A DNA stretch of 50,614 nucleotides. It comes from DATMNI01 sp035570275. GTDB lineage: Bacteria > Acidobacteriota > Terriglobia > Bryobacterales > Bryobacteraceae. The stretch spans positions 1 through 50,614 of the forward strand of contig DATMNI010000223.1 in the NCBI GenBank assembly GCA_035570275.1, given 5' to 3'. Below the pieces are notes generated by a model. That model saw only the letters and a list, made by a program, of their open reading frames with translations. It was not told where the DNA came from and searched no databases. Numbering within the stretch: the first letter of the stretch is position 1; every line of letters starts with the position of its first letter. Of the stretch, positions 8,524 through 17,045 are shown piece by piece. The position numbers and the translations under genes are program-made.

Positions 8524-9876
8524 CTAGCCCTTCTCTTTAAGCTTCCTGATCTCGTCCAATCTCTCGCCTATGCGCTTCTCCAGGCCCCGCTCGGTGGGGA
8601 AATAGTAGCGGCGGCCGGCCAAAGAAGGCGGCAGGCATTCCATATCCGGGATGGCGTTCTCCAATTTGTGCGCGTGCTGGTAGCCTTCACCGTAACCCCA
8701 CTCCTTCATATGGCGCGTGGGCGCGTTGCGCAGGTTCATCGGCACCGGTTCGGCGATGGTCTTCTCCACGTCCTCGCGCACGGCATCCATGGCGCGGTAC
8801 GAAGCGTCGGACTTGGGGGCCACGCACAGGTAGATAGCCGCCTGCGCCAGCGCCAGGTCGCCTTCGGGAATTCCAAGAAAGTGAACGGCCTGCTGGACCG
8901 CCACGGTTTGCTCCAAGGCGCGCGGGTCGGCCAAACCGATGTCTTCGAGGGCCATGCGGATCAGGCGGCGGGCGATGTACATCCGGTCTTCGCCGGCTTC
9001 CAGCATGCGGCTCAGCCAGTAGAGGGCGGCGTCGGTGTCGCTTGACCGCACGGACTTGTGCAGCGCCGAAATCAGATTGAAGTGCTCCTCCCCGCCCTTG
9101 TCGTAGAGCAACACTTTGCGCTGCATTGCGTCCTGTACGGCCTCCACTGTGAGCACTCCGCCCGATGACGCGGCGGCCGCCGCTTCCAGTGTGTTGTAGG
9201 CCTGGCGCCCATCGCCGTTGCTGTAGATGGCGATCTGCTCCAGAAGATCGCCGGGGGCCTGCAGTCCTACCACCGGCAGGGCGCGCTGGAGCAGTGCCAC
9301 GGTCTCCGGCACGGTGAGGCCGCGCAGCGCGTAGACGCGAGAGCGGGAGAGCAGCGCCGAGATTACTTCGAAGGACGGATTCTCCGTGGTGGCGCCGATG
9401 AGGATGATATCGCCGCGCTCCACGTAGGGCAGGAAGGCGTCCTGCTGCGCCTTGTTGAAGCGATGGATTTCGTCGATGAACAGGATGGTGCGGCGGCCCA
9501 CCCGGCGCAGGCGCTCGGCATCCGCCATCACCGCCTTGATTTCCTTGATGCCGCTGAGCACGGCGCTGAACGGGATGAACTCGCAGCGCGTGAGCCGGGC
9601 GATGAGCCGCGCCAGCGTGGTCTTGCCGACGCCGGGCGGCCCCCAGAGAATAATGGAGGTCAGCTCATCCCGCTCAATCTGGCGGCGCAGCGGCTTGCCG
9701 GGGCCGAGAATATGCTCCTGGCCAACGTAGTCTTCCATACGCTCGGGGCGCATGCGTTCGGCCAGGGGGCGCTGGCCGCGGCCGCGCTCGGAGGGCAGGC
9801 TTTCTTGGGACGGGGCATCTGAGGACACCACATCGGGTGCCGGCGCATCCGGCGGCATATTGTCGAAGAGGCTCAC
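8524..9876 (-). CDS. rarA: Replication-associated recombination protein A (AAA+ ATPase)
   Basis: A 450-residue AAA+ ATPase of the RarA/MgsA family (WRNIP1 relatives), which acts at stalled replication forks. N-terminal PLAERMRPERMEDYVGQEHI is the family signature, Walker A is GPPGVGKTTL (residues 79-88), Walker B is ILFIDEIHRFNK, and sensor 1 is IILIGATTENPSFEV. The C-terminal tetramerisation domain carries LISALHKSVRSSDTDAALYW and IARRLIRMALEDIGLADP. I chose the GTG at 9874-9876 because the frame becomes family-like exactly there (SLFDNMPPD) and because the GTG shares bases with the TGA stop of the upstream methyltransferase gene (GTGA), which indicates translational coupling. The frame stays open upstream but is only a shadow of that gene. 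Confidence 0.94.
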   Translation of the reverse strand: MSLFDNMPPDAPAPDVVSSDAPSQESLPSERGRGQRPLAERMRPERMEDYVGQEHILGPGKPLRRQIERDELTSIILWGPPGVGKTTLARLIARLTRCEFIPFSAVLSGIKEIKAVMADAERLRRVGRRTILFIDEIHRFNKAQQDAFLPYVERGDIILIGATTENPSFEVISALLSRSRVYALRGLTVPETVALLQRALPVVGLQAPGDLLEQIAIYSNGDGRQAYNTLEAAAAASSGGVLTVEAVQDAMQRKVLLYDKGGEEHFNLISALHKSVRSSDTDAALYWLSRMLEAGEDRMYIARRLIRMALEDIGLADPRALEQTVAVQQAVHFLGIPEGDLALAQAAIYLCVAPKSDASYRAMDAVREDVEKTIAEPVPMNLRNAPTRHMKEWGYGEGYQHAHKLENAIPDMECLPPSLAGRRYYFPTERGLEKRIGERLDEIRKLKEKG

Positions 9877-10679
9877 GGCTTCAGCGCCCTCTGGCGGCGC
9901 GATTCGTACAGCAGGATTCCGGCCGCGACGGCGGCGTTCAGCGATTCCACGCCCACTGTGGGGATCGCGATATCGGCGGCGGCGGAACGCAAGTCCTGGC
10001 TCACGCCATGGGCTTCGTTGCCGATGATGAGTCCGCAGCGCGTAGTCAGATCGACTTCGGCGAGAGCACGGGCGAGGCTGCCATCCTTCCGCGGAACGCC
10101 GGCGTACAATGCCACGCGGTTCTGCTGCAGCGCCGCCAGGGCCATTGCCGTGTCCACGCCGTGAATGCAGGGGACACGGAACAGCGATCCGGCCGAGGCG
10201 CGCAGGGTCTTCGGATTGTACGGGCTTACCGTGCCCTTCATCCACAACACTCCGGTGACGCCGAAGGCCTCGGCAGTGCGCACGATGGCGCCGGCGTTGC
10301 CGGGGTCCTGCAATCCATCCAGCACTACCACTAGCGGACAACCACCGAAAAGCTGCTCCAGTTTCCACACCGGAGGCGCCACCAGAGCCATCACGCCCTG
10401 GCCGGTCTCCATGCCGGAGAGACTCTGGAACAGCGCATCCGGCAAGACTGCCAGCTTGACCCGCGCCAGCCTGCCAAAGTGCCTTTCGACGGCCGGCAAC
10501 ACGGACTCGGCGGCCAGGACTACCTTTACGTCGCAATGGCTGCGCAGCGCCTCTTCCAGCAGGTGAAAGGTTTCCGCCACGCACCAGCCCTGCGCAGTGA
10601 GGGCGCCGCGGGCGATGGCGCGCCGCACGTCCTTCAACAGAGAGTTCGCGGCGCTTGAGATCGTCTCCGGCTTCGGCAT
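9873..10679 (-). CDS. SpoU/TrmH-family RNA 2'-O-methyltransferase
   Basis: A 268-residue SPOUT-class methyltransferase that would 2'-O-methylate ribose in rRNA or tRNA. The N-terminal substrate-binding domain (residues 1-105, VRRAIARGALTAQGWCVAE) is followed by the three trefoil-knot motifs: motif 1 VVLDGLQDPGNAGAIVRTAE, motif 2 GLIIGNEAHGVS, and motif 3 IPTVGVESLNAAVAAGILLY. The layout fits the RlmB/TsnR-like group but the exact target nucleotide cannot be assigned. Its stop overlaps the rarA start by GTGA, so the two form an operon. It diverges from the YdcF-like gene, with about 45 bp between the two starts. Confidence 0.9.
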   Translation of the reverse strand: MPKPETISSAANSLLKDVRRAIARGALTAQGWCVAETFHLLEEALRSHCDVKVVLAAESVLPAVERHFGRLARVKLAVLPDALFQSLSGMETGQGVMALVAPPVWKLEQLFGGCPLVVVLDGLQDPGNAGAIVRTAEAFGVTGVLWMKGTVSPYNPKTLRASAGSLFRVPCIHGVDTAMALAALQQNRVALYAGVPRKDGSLARALAEVDLTTRCGLIIGNEAHGVSQDLRSAAADIAIPTVGVESLNAAVAAGILLYESRRQRALKP

Positions 10680-10723
10680 CGGCTTACAACGTTTACAATG
10701 GGTTCTGGTTCAGAATATCGCAC

Positions 10724-11311
10724 ATGAAACGCACCGTAAGGTACGCGATCGCGCTGGCGATCACCGCGCTGTTGATTGCCGTTGTCTACCTGTCGGTGCG
10801 AATCGAGCTGCAATCGACCAGGGATGAGGCGCGGCCGGCCGACCTGATCCTGGTGCTGGGCGCAGCCGAATACCGCGGCCGGCCGTCGCCTGTGCTGAAG
10901 GCCCGGCTGGACCATGCGCTGGAACTCTATAACCGGAAACTGGCGCCGCGGATCATGACTACCGGCGGCGCGGGCGGCGACCCGGTGTTCACCGAAGGCG
11001 GCGTGGGCCGTTCCTACCTGACCAGCCAGGGCGTGCCGGATGAAGCCGTGATCGTGGAGACCGAAGGCGAAAGCACGGTGCAATCCACCGCTATGGCGGC
11101 CGAGATCATGCGCCGCATGGGCCTGCATTCGGCGATTGTGGTGAGCGACGGGTACCACATCTACCGCGTCAAGCAGATGCTGCAGTCGGAGGGCATGGAA
11201 GTCTACGGTTCCCCGCGCAAGGAGCGCAATCCCGGGCCCTTTCACGACCGCTGGAATTACGTGAAGCAAGCGATCGGGTATTTGCTTTGGAAGGCGGGCG
11301 TGGGGGTGTAG
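10724..11311 (+). CDS. YdcF/SanA-like (DUF218) membrane-anchored protein
   Basis: A 195-residue protein with one N-terminal membrane anchor (RYAIALAITALLIAVVYLSV) followed by a DUF218 domain. Signature segments are ADLILVLGAAEYRGRPSPVL, the glycine-rich IMTTGGAGGDP, the E-S-T motif EGESTVQSTAMAAEIM, and VVSDGYHIYRVKQML. Relatives (SanA, ElyC, YdcF) act in envelope biogenesis or bind nucleotides; the reaction is not established. I chose the ATG at 10724 because the membrane anchor begins immediately and because an upstream in-frame start at 10655 would overlap the divergent methyltransferase gene. The 3' end overlaps the reading frame of the transposase relic on the other strand. Confidence 0.85.
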   Translation: MKRTVRYAIALAITALLIAVVYLSVRIELQSTRDEARPADLILVLGAAEYRGRPSPVLKARLDHALELYNRKLAPRIMTTGGAGGDPVFTEGGVGRSYLTSQGVPDEAVIVETEGESTVQSTAMAAEIMRRMGLHSAIVVSDGYHIYRVKQMLQSEGMEVYGSPRKERNPGPFHDRWNYVKQAIGYLLWKAGVGV

Positions 11312-11837
11312 AAGCGGGCTGATGGCATAGCGGAGCCGCGACTTGTCGCTCGACCCTTAGGGAGCGGATGCCGCACCTCGCCCTGCTCGGAGACGATATA
11401 CTGAATGGCGGCCGAGACATGCTGTGGTTTCCACCGCCACCGGGTGCTGCCATGGCGTGCCCATCGCTTCCGGTTCGGTTCATCCAGCCCCATCTGATTC
11501 AGGCGGCGTCTGCCGTAAGCTTTGCAGTCGCTCATGACCCGCTCCGGCAGTACCCCCGCTTCCACCACTGTGTGCACGTGATTGCTTCGCACGTGGGCGG
11601 CCAGCAGACGGGAGCCCCGGTGGGCACACACTTCCTGAATTACTTCCAACAAGGCGTCGCGCCGGATCTGGTCCAGGTGATAGGGAGCCTGATCCATGCG
11701 TTCCGTCTCGGCTGCGGCGCGCCCGAAATCCACTTCCAGGTTCGGGGTTCCAGGCACATTGTGATCGCGATCGACGGAACCGTTTCGTTGCCGTGGAGGT
11801 GGCATCCGTAGCAGACAAAGGTGATCAGGTAATTCAC
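11257..11837 (-). pseudogene. REP-associated tyrosine transposase (RAYT, IS200-like Y1), frameshifted
   Basis: A single-domain HUH transposase of the RAYT group that normally processes REP hairpins as single-stranded DNA. The N-terminus NYLITFVCYGCHLHGNE is in one frame (from ATG 11835-11837) and the rest, from GSVDRDHNVPG on, is in another. A one-base loss around 11780-11795 explains this. Downstream parts are conserved: the HUH motif RSNHVHTVV, the region RKRWARHGSTRW, and the catalytic Tyr in AAIQYIVSEQG. The C-terminal codons run without a stop through the flanking inverted repeat and into the YdcF gene on the other strand, ending at 11257, so the original terminus is also lost. Probably inactive, unless the frameshift is a sequencing error. 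Confidence 0.75.
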
Positions 11838-11895
11838 GAACCGTAGCCCAAATTCTACCGCTCCCTAACGGTCGAGCGACAAGTCGCGGCTCCGC
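11330..11895. mobile_element. RAYT element bounded by 37-bp inverted repeats
   Basis: The transposase relic lies between 37-base repeats at 11330-11366 and 11859-11895 in inverted orientation, differing at one position (CTCGACCCTTAGG versus CTCGACCGTTAGG when aligned). The core CGCTCCCTAACGGTCG recurs at 16944-16959, which shows that it is a dispersed family rather than a terminal repeat of this element only. This is the expected arrangement of a RAYT gene flanked by its REP sequences. Confidence 0.72.
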
Positions 11896-12118
11896 CTGAG
11901 TACTTCTACGCTAGGATTCTTTCAACTGGCCAGCATTTCAACGACTGTCCCACTTCTATGTCGCACACCAGCGTTGCCGTGTCTTCGCACCAGGCCACAA
12001 TAGACGCCAAGCTTGGCTGTCCCGGGGAGTACGGTCGATTCCGGCCTGTCACCAGCGTGTAATTCAAAGCGTATAGACTACCAAATAAACCTCGTTCCAA
12101 CGCAGAGGAGGGTTGTGA
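11896..12118. other. Upstream region of TonB-dependent receptor gene
   Basis: A ribosome-binding site GAGGAGGG lies at 12105-12112, seven bases before the receptor ATG. The minus strand has an open tail (GQPSLASIVAWCEDTATLV, ending at 11906) that reads like a short protein end but has no start or family I recognise. Confidence 0.4.
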
Positions 12119-15097
12119 ATGCGACGACGGTACTTGACTCTTTTCCTGATCGCTTTTCCCGTGTTTGCGCAGGATCGGGCGGCGATCAATGGCACCGTGA
12201 CCGATGTCTCGGGAGCTCTGGTGACCAATGCCACCGTTGAATTGAAATCCGCGGAGACCGGCCTGCAGCGCGCCACCCTGACGGACCATGGAGGGCGCTA
12301 TCAAATCACGCCGCTGCCCGTGGGCATCTATGCGCTCACGATCGGCAAAGTTGGCTTCAGGCCAACCACCGTGAATCACATCGAACTGGAGTACAGTGAG
12401 ACCCGTACAATCGACGCACGCCTGGAGGTTGGCAGAGCCACGGACACGGTCGAAGTGTCCGCCACGGCCGAGGCGGTGAACCGCACCAACGCCGAGGTGG
12501 GCGCGGTGATCGAACCTGAGCAGATCAAGGAAATCCCGGTGAGCGGCCGCAATTGGGCCAGCCTGAGCCTGCTGGCCCCGGGAGCCATTAATTACGGCGA
12601 TGGCGCGCAGCGCAGCATCCGCTTCGCCGGCCACTCTCTGGATGACAGCAACTTCACGTTCGACGGCGTCGACACCAGCGGCGTGCAGGAACAGACGCAG
12701 AAGGCCGATACGCGGCTCAACATCGCGCTCGATTCCATCTCGGAGTTTCGCGTCAGCACGTCAAACTATACAGCCGAAACTGGAGCCGCCGGCGGCGCGC
12801 AGGTCAACGTGGTGTCCAAGACCGGTACCGACGAATTCCACGGCAGCACGTTCTACGCGGTGCGCAACGACGCCCTGGACGCGCGTTCGCCTTTCGACGG
12901 CGCCACGCTGCCTCCCTTCACACTGAACCAGTTTGGCGCCAGTTTCGGCGGCGCCATCGTGAAGGACAAGGCGTTCTTCTATGCGAATTACGAAGGCCTG
13001 CGGCAGAGTCTCGGCCAGACCTTCATCAACTTCGTGCCCAACGCCGCCTTCCGGGCACAGGTCCTGAAGACATCCCCGGTGTTGAAGCCCATTCTCGACG
13101 CTTACCCGGCCGGGCAGACTCCGGTCGACAGCGTGACCGACCAGGTGACGGCGGTTGCGACCGACACTATCCGCGAAGACGCCGGCATGTTGCGGTTCGA
13201 TTACCGTTTCGATAACAACAATACGATGTTCTTCCGCTACAACGTGGATAACGCCTACATCGACACTCCGGTGGACGCCCTGGGGGACCACAATGTGATT
13301 CCGCACATCCCCACGAACGTCGTGCTGCAATACCAACGCATCATTTCACCGCGAACCGTGAACGAGGTCAAGTTCGGAATCAACCGCGCCAACTATCACA
13401 ACTATGGGTACGGCACTTCGCCTGTCGCCGTCAGCCCGGGAACATTCGACGGCGTCAGCGACACATCGCTCGACACCGAGGTGGGAACCTCGTTTTCCTG
13501 GATCGACAACCTGACTCTGGTGCGCGGGCGCCACACGTTGAAGTTCGGCGCGGAGATCCGCCGCATCCGCCTGAATAACTCCGGGAACACGCTCACCACG
13601 TCATCGATCACTTACGCCACCAACAACGACTTCATTAACAACGTCGCCGATTCCGCCACCTATCTACAGGGAGAGGGCGTCGCCGGCAGCCGTCACACGT
13701 TGGCCGCCGGCTACGCACAGGACGAGTTTAGAGTCTCGCCCAATCTCACGTTGAACCTGGGGCTGCGCTACGAGTACTACTCGGTGGTGCATGAGATTCT
13801 GAATCGCTCCGCGGTGGTCGATATTACGGGCTGCGGCGGCTTCTGCTCGAAAGGCACGCCGTATTACGACCCCAACACCAAGAACTTCGGCCCACGCGTT
13901 GGGCTGGCATGGGCGCCGGCAGCTCTCCAGGGCAAGACCACCATCCGCACCGGATTTGGCATATACTACGGCGGCAACCAGAACGACGACTTCAGCGACG
14001 CCGCGGAGAGCGCGGTGCCGCGATACTCGCTGTCGTCGGCGGATTTTGCCAACCTGGCGTACCCGCTGGTAGCGTTCCTCGATCCCCGGAACCAGTTATT
14101 CAGTCCGAAAGCCATCGACCGCCACCGCAAAGACCTCTCCTACGAAAACTGGGATTTCATGGTGCAGCAGCAGCTACCGAACGACTGGCTCGTCCAGTTG
14201 GGTTACACCGGCTCGGAAGGACACCATCTCTTCGACCGGTATACCATCAACCTGATCAACCCACTCACCGGCAAGCGTCCGCTCGCCGGCTTTGGTTCTT
14301 TCGGTCTGAAGGCCAACGACGCCAACAACAATTTCAACGCACTGCAGGCATCGCTGCACCGCCGGTTCTCGCGCGGGCTGATGCTCCAGATGAACTACAT
14401 GTGGTCCCACGGGATTGCCGACGGCTCGATCGGTGCCGGTGAGTCAATCGCTTTCCAGAACCAGGCGTGCCGTGCCTGCGACCGCAGCAATTCGAGCATC
14501 GACGTGCGGCACAATATGACAGCTAGCGGCATCTACCAACTGCCCTTCGGACGCGGCAAGAAGTTTTTCGATGCCGGGCTGCCCTCGAAGATTCTTGGCG
14601 GGTGGGAACTGGCGGGCATCGCCAGTGCGCGCACCGGCCTGCCAGTGAACATCACGATGACGCGCAAAGCCACCGCGCTTCTGGACGGCAACACTTCCTC
14701 CCAGCGTCCCAACCTGGTGCCGGGGGTGCCGATCTACGCCGCCAACCAAACCATCAACAACTGGTTCAATCCCGCCGCCTTCGCCCTCCCGGCGAATGGC
14801 ACATGGGGCAACCTGGGGCGGTACATCGCCGATGGTCCGGGCATGTACGAGATCGACAGCTCACTGCAAAAGCGCTTCCGGATTACGGAGCGTCTCGGGC
14901 TGAATTTCCGGGCGGCCGCTTACAACCTCTTCAACCATCCGATCTTCAAGAACCCCTCGAGCGGCATCGGGGCTTTGACCGGCAACCCGCCGGCGGTGAG
15001 CGGGAGCTTCGGCAGGATCACAAGTATCATCAACACTGGCGCGGTGGGGACGGGAGCCCCGCGGCGCATCGAGTTCATGTTCCGCGCGGAGTTTTAG
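12119..15097 (+). CDS. Oar-like TonB-dependent receptor with carboxypeptidase-regulatory N-domain
   Basis: A 992-residue outer-membrane receptor. A signal peptide (LTLFLIAFPVFAQ, residues about 5-17) is followed by a carboxypeptidase-regulatory-like Ig fold (INGTVTDVSGALVTNATVEL to about residue 105). Next come a TonB plug (residues about 115-240, with IPVSGRNWASLSLLAPG and NFTFDGVDTSG) and a C-terminal beta-barrel. The barrel has many alternating aromatic strands, including FFYANYEGLRQS, FGPRVGLAWAP and NWDFMVQQQLP. It ends in RIEFMFRAEF, the terminal Phe expected for Bam-dependent insertion. Such receptors are greatly expanded in Acidobacteria and take up large substrates, often glycans, or serve export (Oar). 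No SusD-like partner is present. The ATG has a strong ribosome site (GAGGAGGG). Confidence 0.93.
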   Translation: MRRRYLTLFLIAFPVFAQDRAAINGTVTDVSGALVTNATVELKSAETGLQRATLTDHGGRYQITPLPVGIYALTIGKVGFRPTTVNHIELEYSETRTIDARLEVGRATDTVEVSATAEAVNRTNAEVGAVIEPEQIKEIPVSGRNWASLSLLAPGAINYGDGAQRSIRFAGHSLDDSNFTFDGVDTSGVQEQTQKADTRLNIALDSISEFRVSTSNYTAETGAAGGAQVNVVSKTGTDEFHGSTFYAVRNDALDARSPFDGATLPPFTLNQFGASFGGAIVKDKAFFYANYEGLRQSLGQTFINFVPNAAFRAQVLKTSPVLKPILDAYPAGQTPVDSVTDQVTAVATDTIREDAGMLRFDYRFDNNNTMFFRYNVDNAYIDTPVDALGDHNVIPHIPTNVVLQYQRIISPRTVNEVKFGINRANYHNYGYGTSPVAVSPGTFDGVSDTSLDTEVGTSFSWIDNLTLVRGRHTLKFGAEIRRIRLNNSGNTLTTSSITYATNNDFINNVADSATYLQGEGVAGSRHTLAAGYAQDEFRVSPNLTLNLGLRYEYYSVVHEILNRSAVVDITGCGGFCSKGTPYYDPNTKNFGPRVGLAWAPAALQGKTTIRTGFGIYYGGNQNDDFSDAAESAVPRYSLSSADFANLAYPLVAFLDPRNQLFSPKAIDRHRKDLSYENWDFMVQQQLPNDWLVQLGYTGSEGHHLFDRYTINLINPLTGKRPLAGFGSFGLKANDANNNFNALQASLHRRFSRGLMLQMNYMWSHGIADGSIGAGESIAFQNQACRACDRSNSSIDVRHNMTASGIYQLPFGRGKKFFDAGLPSKILGGWELAGIASARTGLPVNITMTRKATALLDGNTSSQRPNLVPGVPIYAANQTINNWFNPAAFALPANGTWGNLGRYIADGPGMYEIDSSLQKRFRITERLGLNFRAAAYNLFNHPIFKNPSSGIGALTGNPPAVSGSFGRITSIINTGAVGTGAPRRIEFMFRAEF

Positions 15098-15121
15098 GCT
15101 CAAACCGTCGGCCGCGCTGCA

Positions 15122-15154
15122 GACCGGCGCTCCTCAACTCCAGGACCGCCGGTC
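15122..15154. terminator. Hairpin between convergent genes
   Basis: GACCGGCG (15122-15129) pairs with CGCCGGTC (15147-15154) across a 17-base loop, between the receptor and decarboxylase genes that converge here. There is no T run, so termination would be of the non-canonical type, if at all. Confidence 0.35.
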
Positions 15155-15183
15155 GGCCCCCACATCGTCCGGAGGAGCGTGAC

Positions 15184-16083
15184 TCATGGAACCGGAATCG
15201 GAAGCGTAACGGTGACGAAGGGTTCGTCATCCGGCAGCCAGAGGGAGTAGCGGCGCAGCGTTTGGATCTCGACCGTCACCGCGCCGGTAGTGAAACTCAG
15301 CGAATGGCCGCCAGACTTCAAGTCATCCGAAACGAAGTGGTAGTGGTGTCCCACCTGGTTGATTCCGGTTATGAACGCCGGAGAGCGGATATCCACGGCA
15401 GTTCCAACGATATTGGTGGACACAAATGAGACTTGAGTCGGCAACACCTGGGCAAGCGGCAGATAGGGAAGATTCTGAATTGGGATGGCCCGGGTGGTCA
15501 TCGCGGTGAACGCACCGTGTATTCGAATCGCGTAGAAGAAGTTTTTCGACGGCAGTACCGAGTCGATCAAAGTAGACAACTGCGCCATCGTAGCTCCGGT
15601 GACTGTAAACGTCACGCCCGCCTTAAACCTGGTCACCGCCGCGAATGGCGACACCTCAGTGTCGGCAGCCACCGAGAGCGCCCCGTTAGACCGCATGTGA
15701 TAGTAAACGCCGCCCAGTACGATCATCTCTCCGTCGAGACCTTCGTAAGTGCCCAGTCCGAAATCGCCCTGTGCCTTTAGCTGGCCTACGGTGATCGACC
15801 CGTCGTAAAGGCCCGACGATAGCGCATCCAGTGTCGAGACTTGGAAAAGGGCAGCTCCACCCCCCAACGCCGTCGGGCTCTTGCCTGCGCTCCTGATCGC
15901 GGTAAGAAGCGAGGACGAATCCTGAGCGGCATCCTGAGCGACTGCGGCAGGTACAACCAGCAGCGTCGCCAGGGCGAAGGTCATACATTGCGGGCGAAGG
16001 TCCCAGGCGCGCGATAGCTGGCGGGCGAATGACCTGCGTAAGTGTAAGTTAGTTCCTGTTTCTGACAGCAATTGTTTGGACAT
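15184..16083 (-). CDS. Alpha-acetolactate decarboxylase with predicted signal peptide
   Basis: Converts acetolactate to acetoin. The 299-residue product has the full family core: GDFGLGTYEGLDGEMIVLGG, FAAVTRFKA, FFYAIRIHGAF, and the zinc site GHHYHFVSDDLKSGGHS with ligands His247, His249 and His260. The family is usually about 240 residues and cytosolic. Here about 45 extra N-terminal residues include a hydrophobic segment ending in a cleavage-like site (MTFALATLLVVPAAVAQDA), so export or membrane anchoring is likely. I chose the ATG at 16081-16083, which has AAAGG at a seven-base spacing, over the GTG at 16099-16101. No acetolactate synthase gene is nearby, so the source of substrate is unclear. 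Confidence 0.88.
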   Translation of the reverse strand: MSKQLLSETGTNLHLRRSFARQLSRAWDLRPQCMTFALATLLVVPAAVAQDAAQDSSSLLTAIRSAGKSPTALGGGAALFQVSTLDALSSGLYDGSITVGQLKAQGDFGLGTYEGLDGEMIVLGGVYYHMRSNGALSVAADTEVSPFAAVTRFKAGVTFTVTGATMAQLSTLIDSVLPSKNFFYAIRIHGAFTAMTTRAIPIQNLPYLPLAQVLPTQVSFVSTNIVGTAVDIRSPAFITGINQVGHHYHFVSDDLKSGGHSLSFTTGAVTVEIQTLRRYSLWLPDDEPFVTVTLPIPVP

Positions 16084-16213
16084 AAGTTTACCTTTGTTCA
16101 CGAGTTACTCTTCGAACGAGTTAGGAACGGCGGCATGGCCCTACGAAGGTTGGATCAGTCCGCCTTGCGCTTCCGCTCCCCCAGGAATCGGGCCAATGTC
16201 GCTGAACGCTCAT

Positions 16214-16443
16214 TGGAGATGGTACACCCGGTAGCAGGCATTCTCGAACGCCGGCGCCCGCGCCACACGGTTGTGCGCCCGAACCACCACATATTGTAAT
16301 GCCGTAGTTCACTTTGCCGCCGCCTTTCCAATCGACGTAGACCGCGCGCAACACCTCGGAACGGAAGATGCCTGGGTAACAACCATGGGCGGCGTCAGGG
16401 AACAGGAAGACAGCGTCCGCAGGCGTTGCGCGCATCGCTGCGC
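16214..16443 (-). pseudogene. Truncated duplicate of the 3' end of the membrane-protein gene at 17463-19073
   Basis: In translation, ATPADAVFLFPDAAHG, YPGIFRSE and LRAVYVDWKGGG match the C-terminal part of the protein encoded at 17463-19073 almost exactly. After VNY the copy lacks about 45 codons present in the parent, then resumes in another frame with LQYVVVRAHNRVA, parallel to IQYVVVQARNRVA. No start or N-terminal part exists. This is a partial duplication with an internal deletion and frameshift. Confidence 0.8.
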
Positions 16444-16497
16444 CAAGACGGTCCCTGCGGCAGCGATCCACCACTGGGAATGGGGGATAATGTCCCT

Positions 16498-16731
16498 ATG
16501 GCTACCGCTGACAGGGCCGATCTTTCCCGGATCACCGTTGTACCGGGTCAGCGCTCAGGGCAGCCTTGCATCCGTGGACTCCGGTTGACTGTATGGGACG
16601 TACTGGATATGCTCGCGTCGGGCATGACCGAGACTGAGATCCTGCTCGACTATCCGTACTTGGAGAAGGCCGATTTCCCCGCAGTTTACGCCTACGCTTC
16701 GCAGACCGGGCGCGAGCGCTTGTCACGTTGA
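16498..16731 (+). CDS. DUF433-family putative antitoxin
   Basis: A 77-residue protein of the DUF433 family, a small helix-turn-helix protein usually encoded just before a PIN-like (DUF5615) toxin. Family features are RITVVPGQRSGQPCIRG near the N-terminus, LRLTVWDVLDMLASGMTETEI as the HTH, and the DYPYLEKADFPAVYAYA segment. The ATG at 16498 starts just before the conserved part; an in-frame ATG at 16480 is an alternative. The expected toxin frame follows only in decayed form, so this may be an orphan antitoxin. Family assignment is by recalled consensus. Confidence 0.72.
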   Translation: MATADRADLSRITVVPGQRSGQPCIRGLRLTVWDVLDMLASGMTETEILLDYPYLEKADFPAVYAYASQTGRERLSR

Positions 16732-16880
16732 GATTTCTATTTTGGCGCGAATCTTTCGCGCCTGCGCCGCTGATCTGTCCTGCCTTCGGAACGTCGGCCT
16801 GGAGCTGTCACCTCTGGACCCTGACGCTGGCCTTTATCGCTGAGAATATCGAAGTCTACCTGCGGTTGGTCAGGACCAGC
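16731..16880 (+). pseudogene. Possible decayed DUF5615-type toxin remnant
   Basis: Immediately after the DUF433 gene, shifting between frames gives pieces such as LRFLF and ANLSR that resemble the start of DUF5615 PIN-like toxins (RFLFDANLSR), but no frame stays open with the expected acidic residues. It is placed mainly by the usual gene order, so confidence is low. Confidence 0.3.
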
Positions 16881-16896
16881 ATCGCGGCTGATAACT

Positions 16897-17037
16897 AACT
16901 TAGTACACCGCTTCTTAAATACGGCCTCATATCTCGGGAGGAACGCTCCCTAACGGTCGCGGCTCTGATCGGAGCCGCGCGCGTCAGCAAGCGGTTTCTC
17001 GATACGTTAGCGAACTTCTGAAACGGTGTACTTAGTT
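16897..17037. mobile_element. MITE-like element with REP core
   Basis: 141-bp non-coding element. Its ends are imperfect inverted repeats (16 of 19 matching): AACTTAGTACACCGCTTCT at 16897-16915 and the complement of AACTAAGTACACCGTTTCA at 17019-17037. The centre (16944-16980) holds CGCTCCCTAACGGTCG, the same core as the RAYT-flanking repeats, followed by an 8-bp stem CGCGGCTC/GAGCCGCG. No open frame. It sits nine bases from the premature end of the neighbouring antitoxin gene. Confidence 0.6.
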
Positions 17038-17045
17038 CTACTATG

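Noticed and set aside
8222..8527. Plus-strand frame of 101 codons after the integrase stub
   Set aside because: Proline/arginine-rich translation without family character, and it overlaps the end of rarA.
9877..10584. Upstream extension of the rarA frame to 10584
   Set aside because: The extra 236 codons are an Arg/Gly-rich shadow of the methyltransferase gene; the family sequence begins at the GTG at 9876 that overlaps its stop.
10655..10723. Earlier ATG for the YdcF-like gene
   Set aside because: It would add 23 residues without family character and overlap the divergent methyltransferase gene; the membrane anchor starts at the ATG at 10724.
11906..12112. Short minus-strand protein-like tail upstream of the receptor gene
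   Set aside because: Looks moderately protein-like but has no recognisable family or plausible start, so it is mentioned only as part of the spacer.
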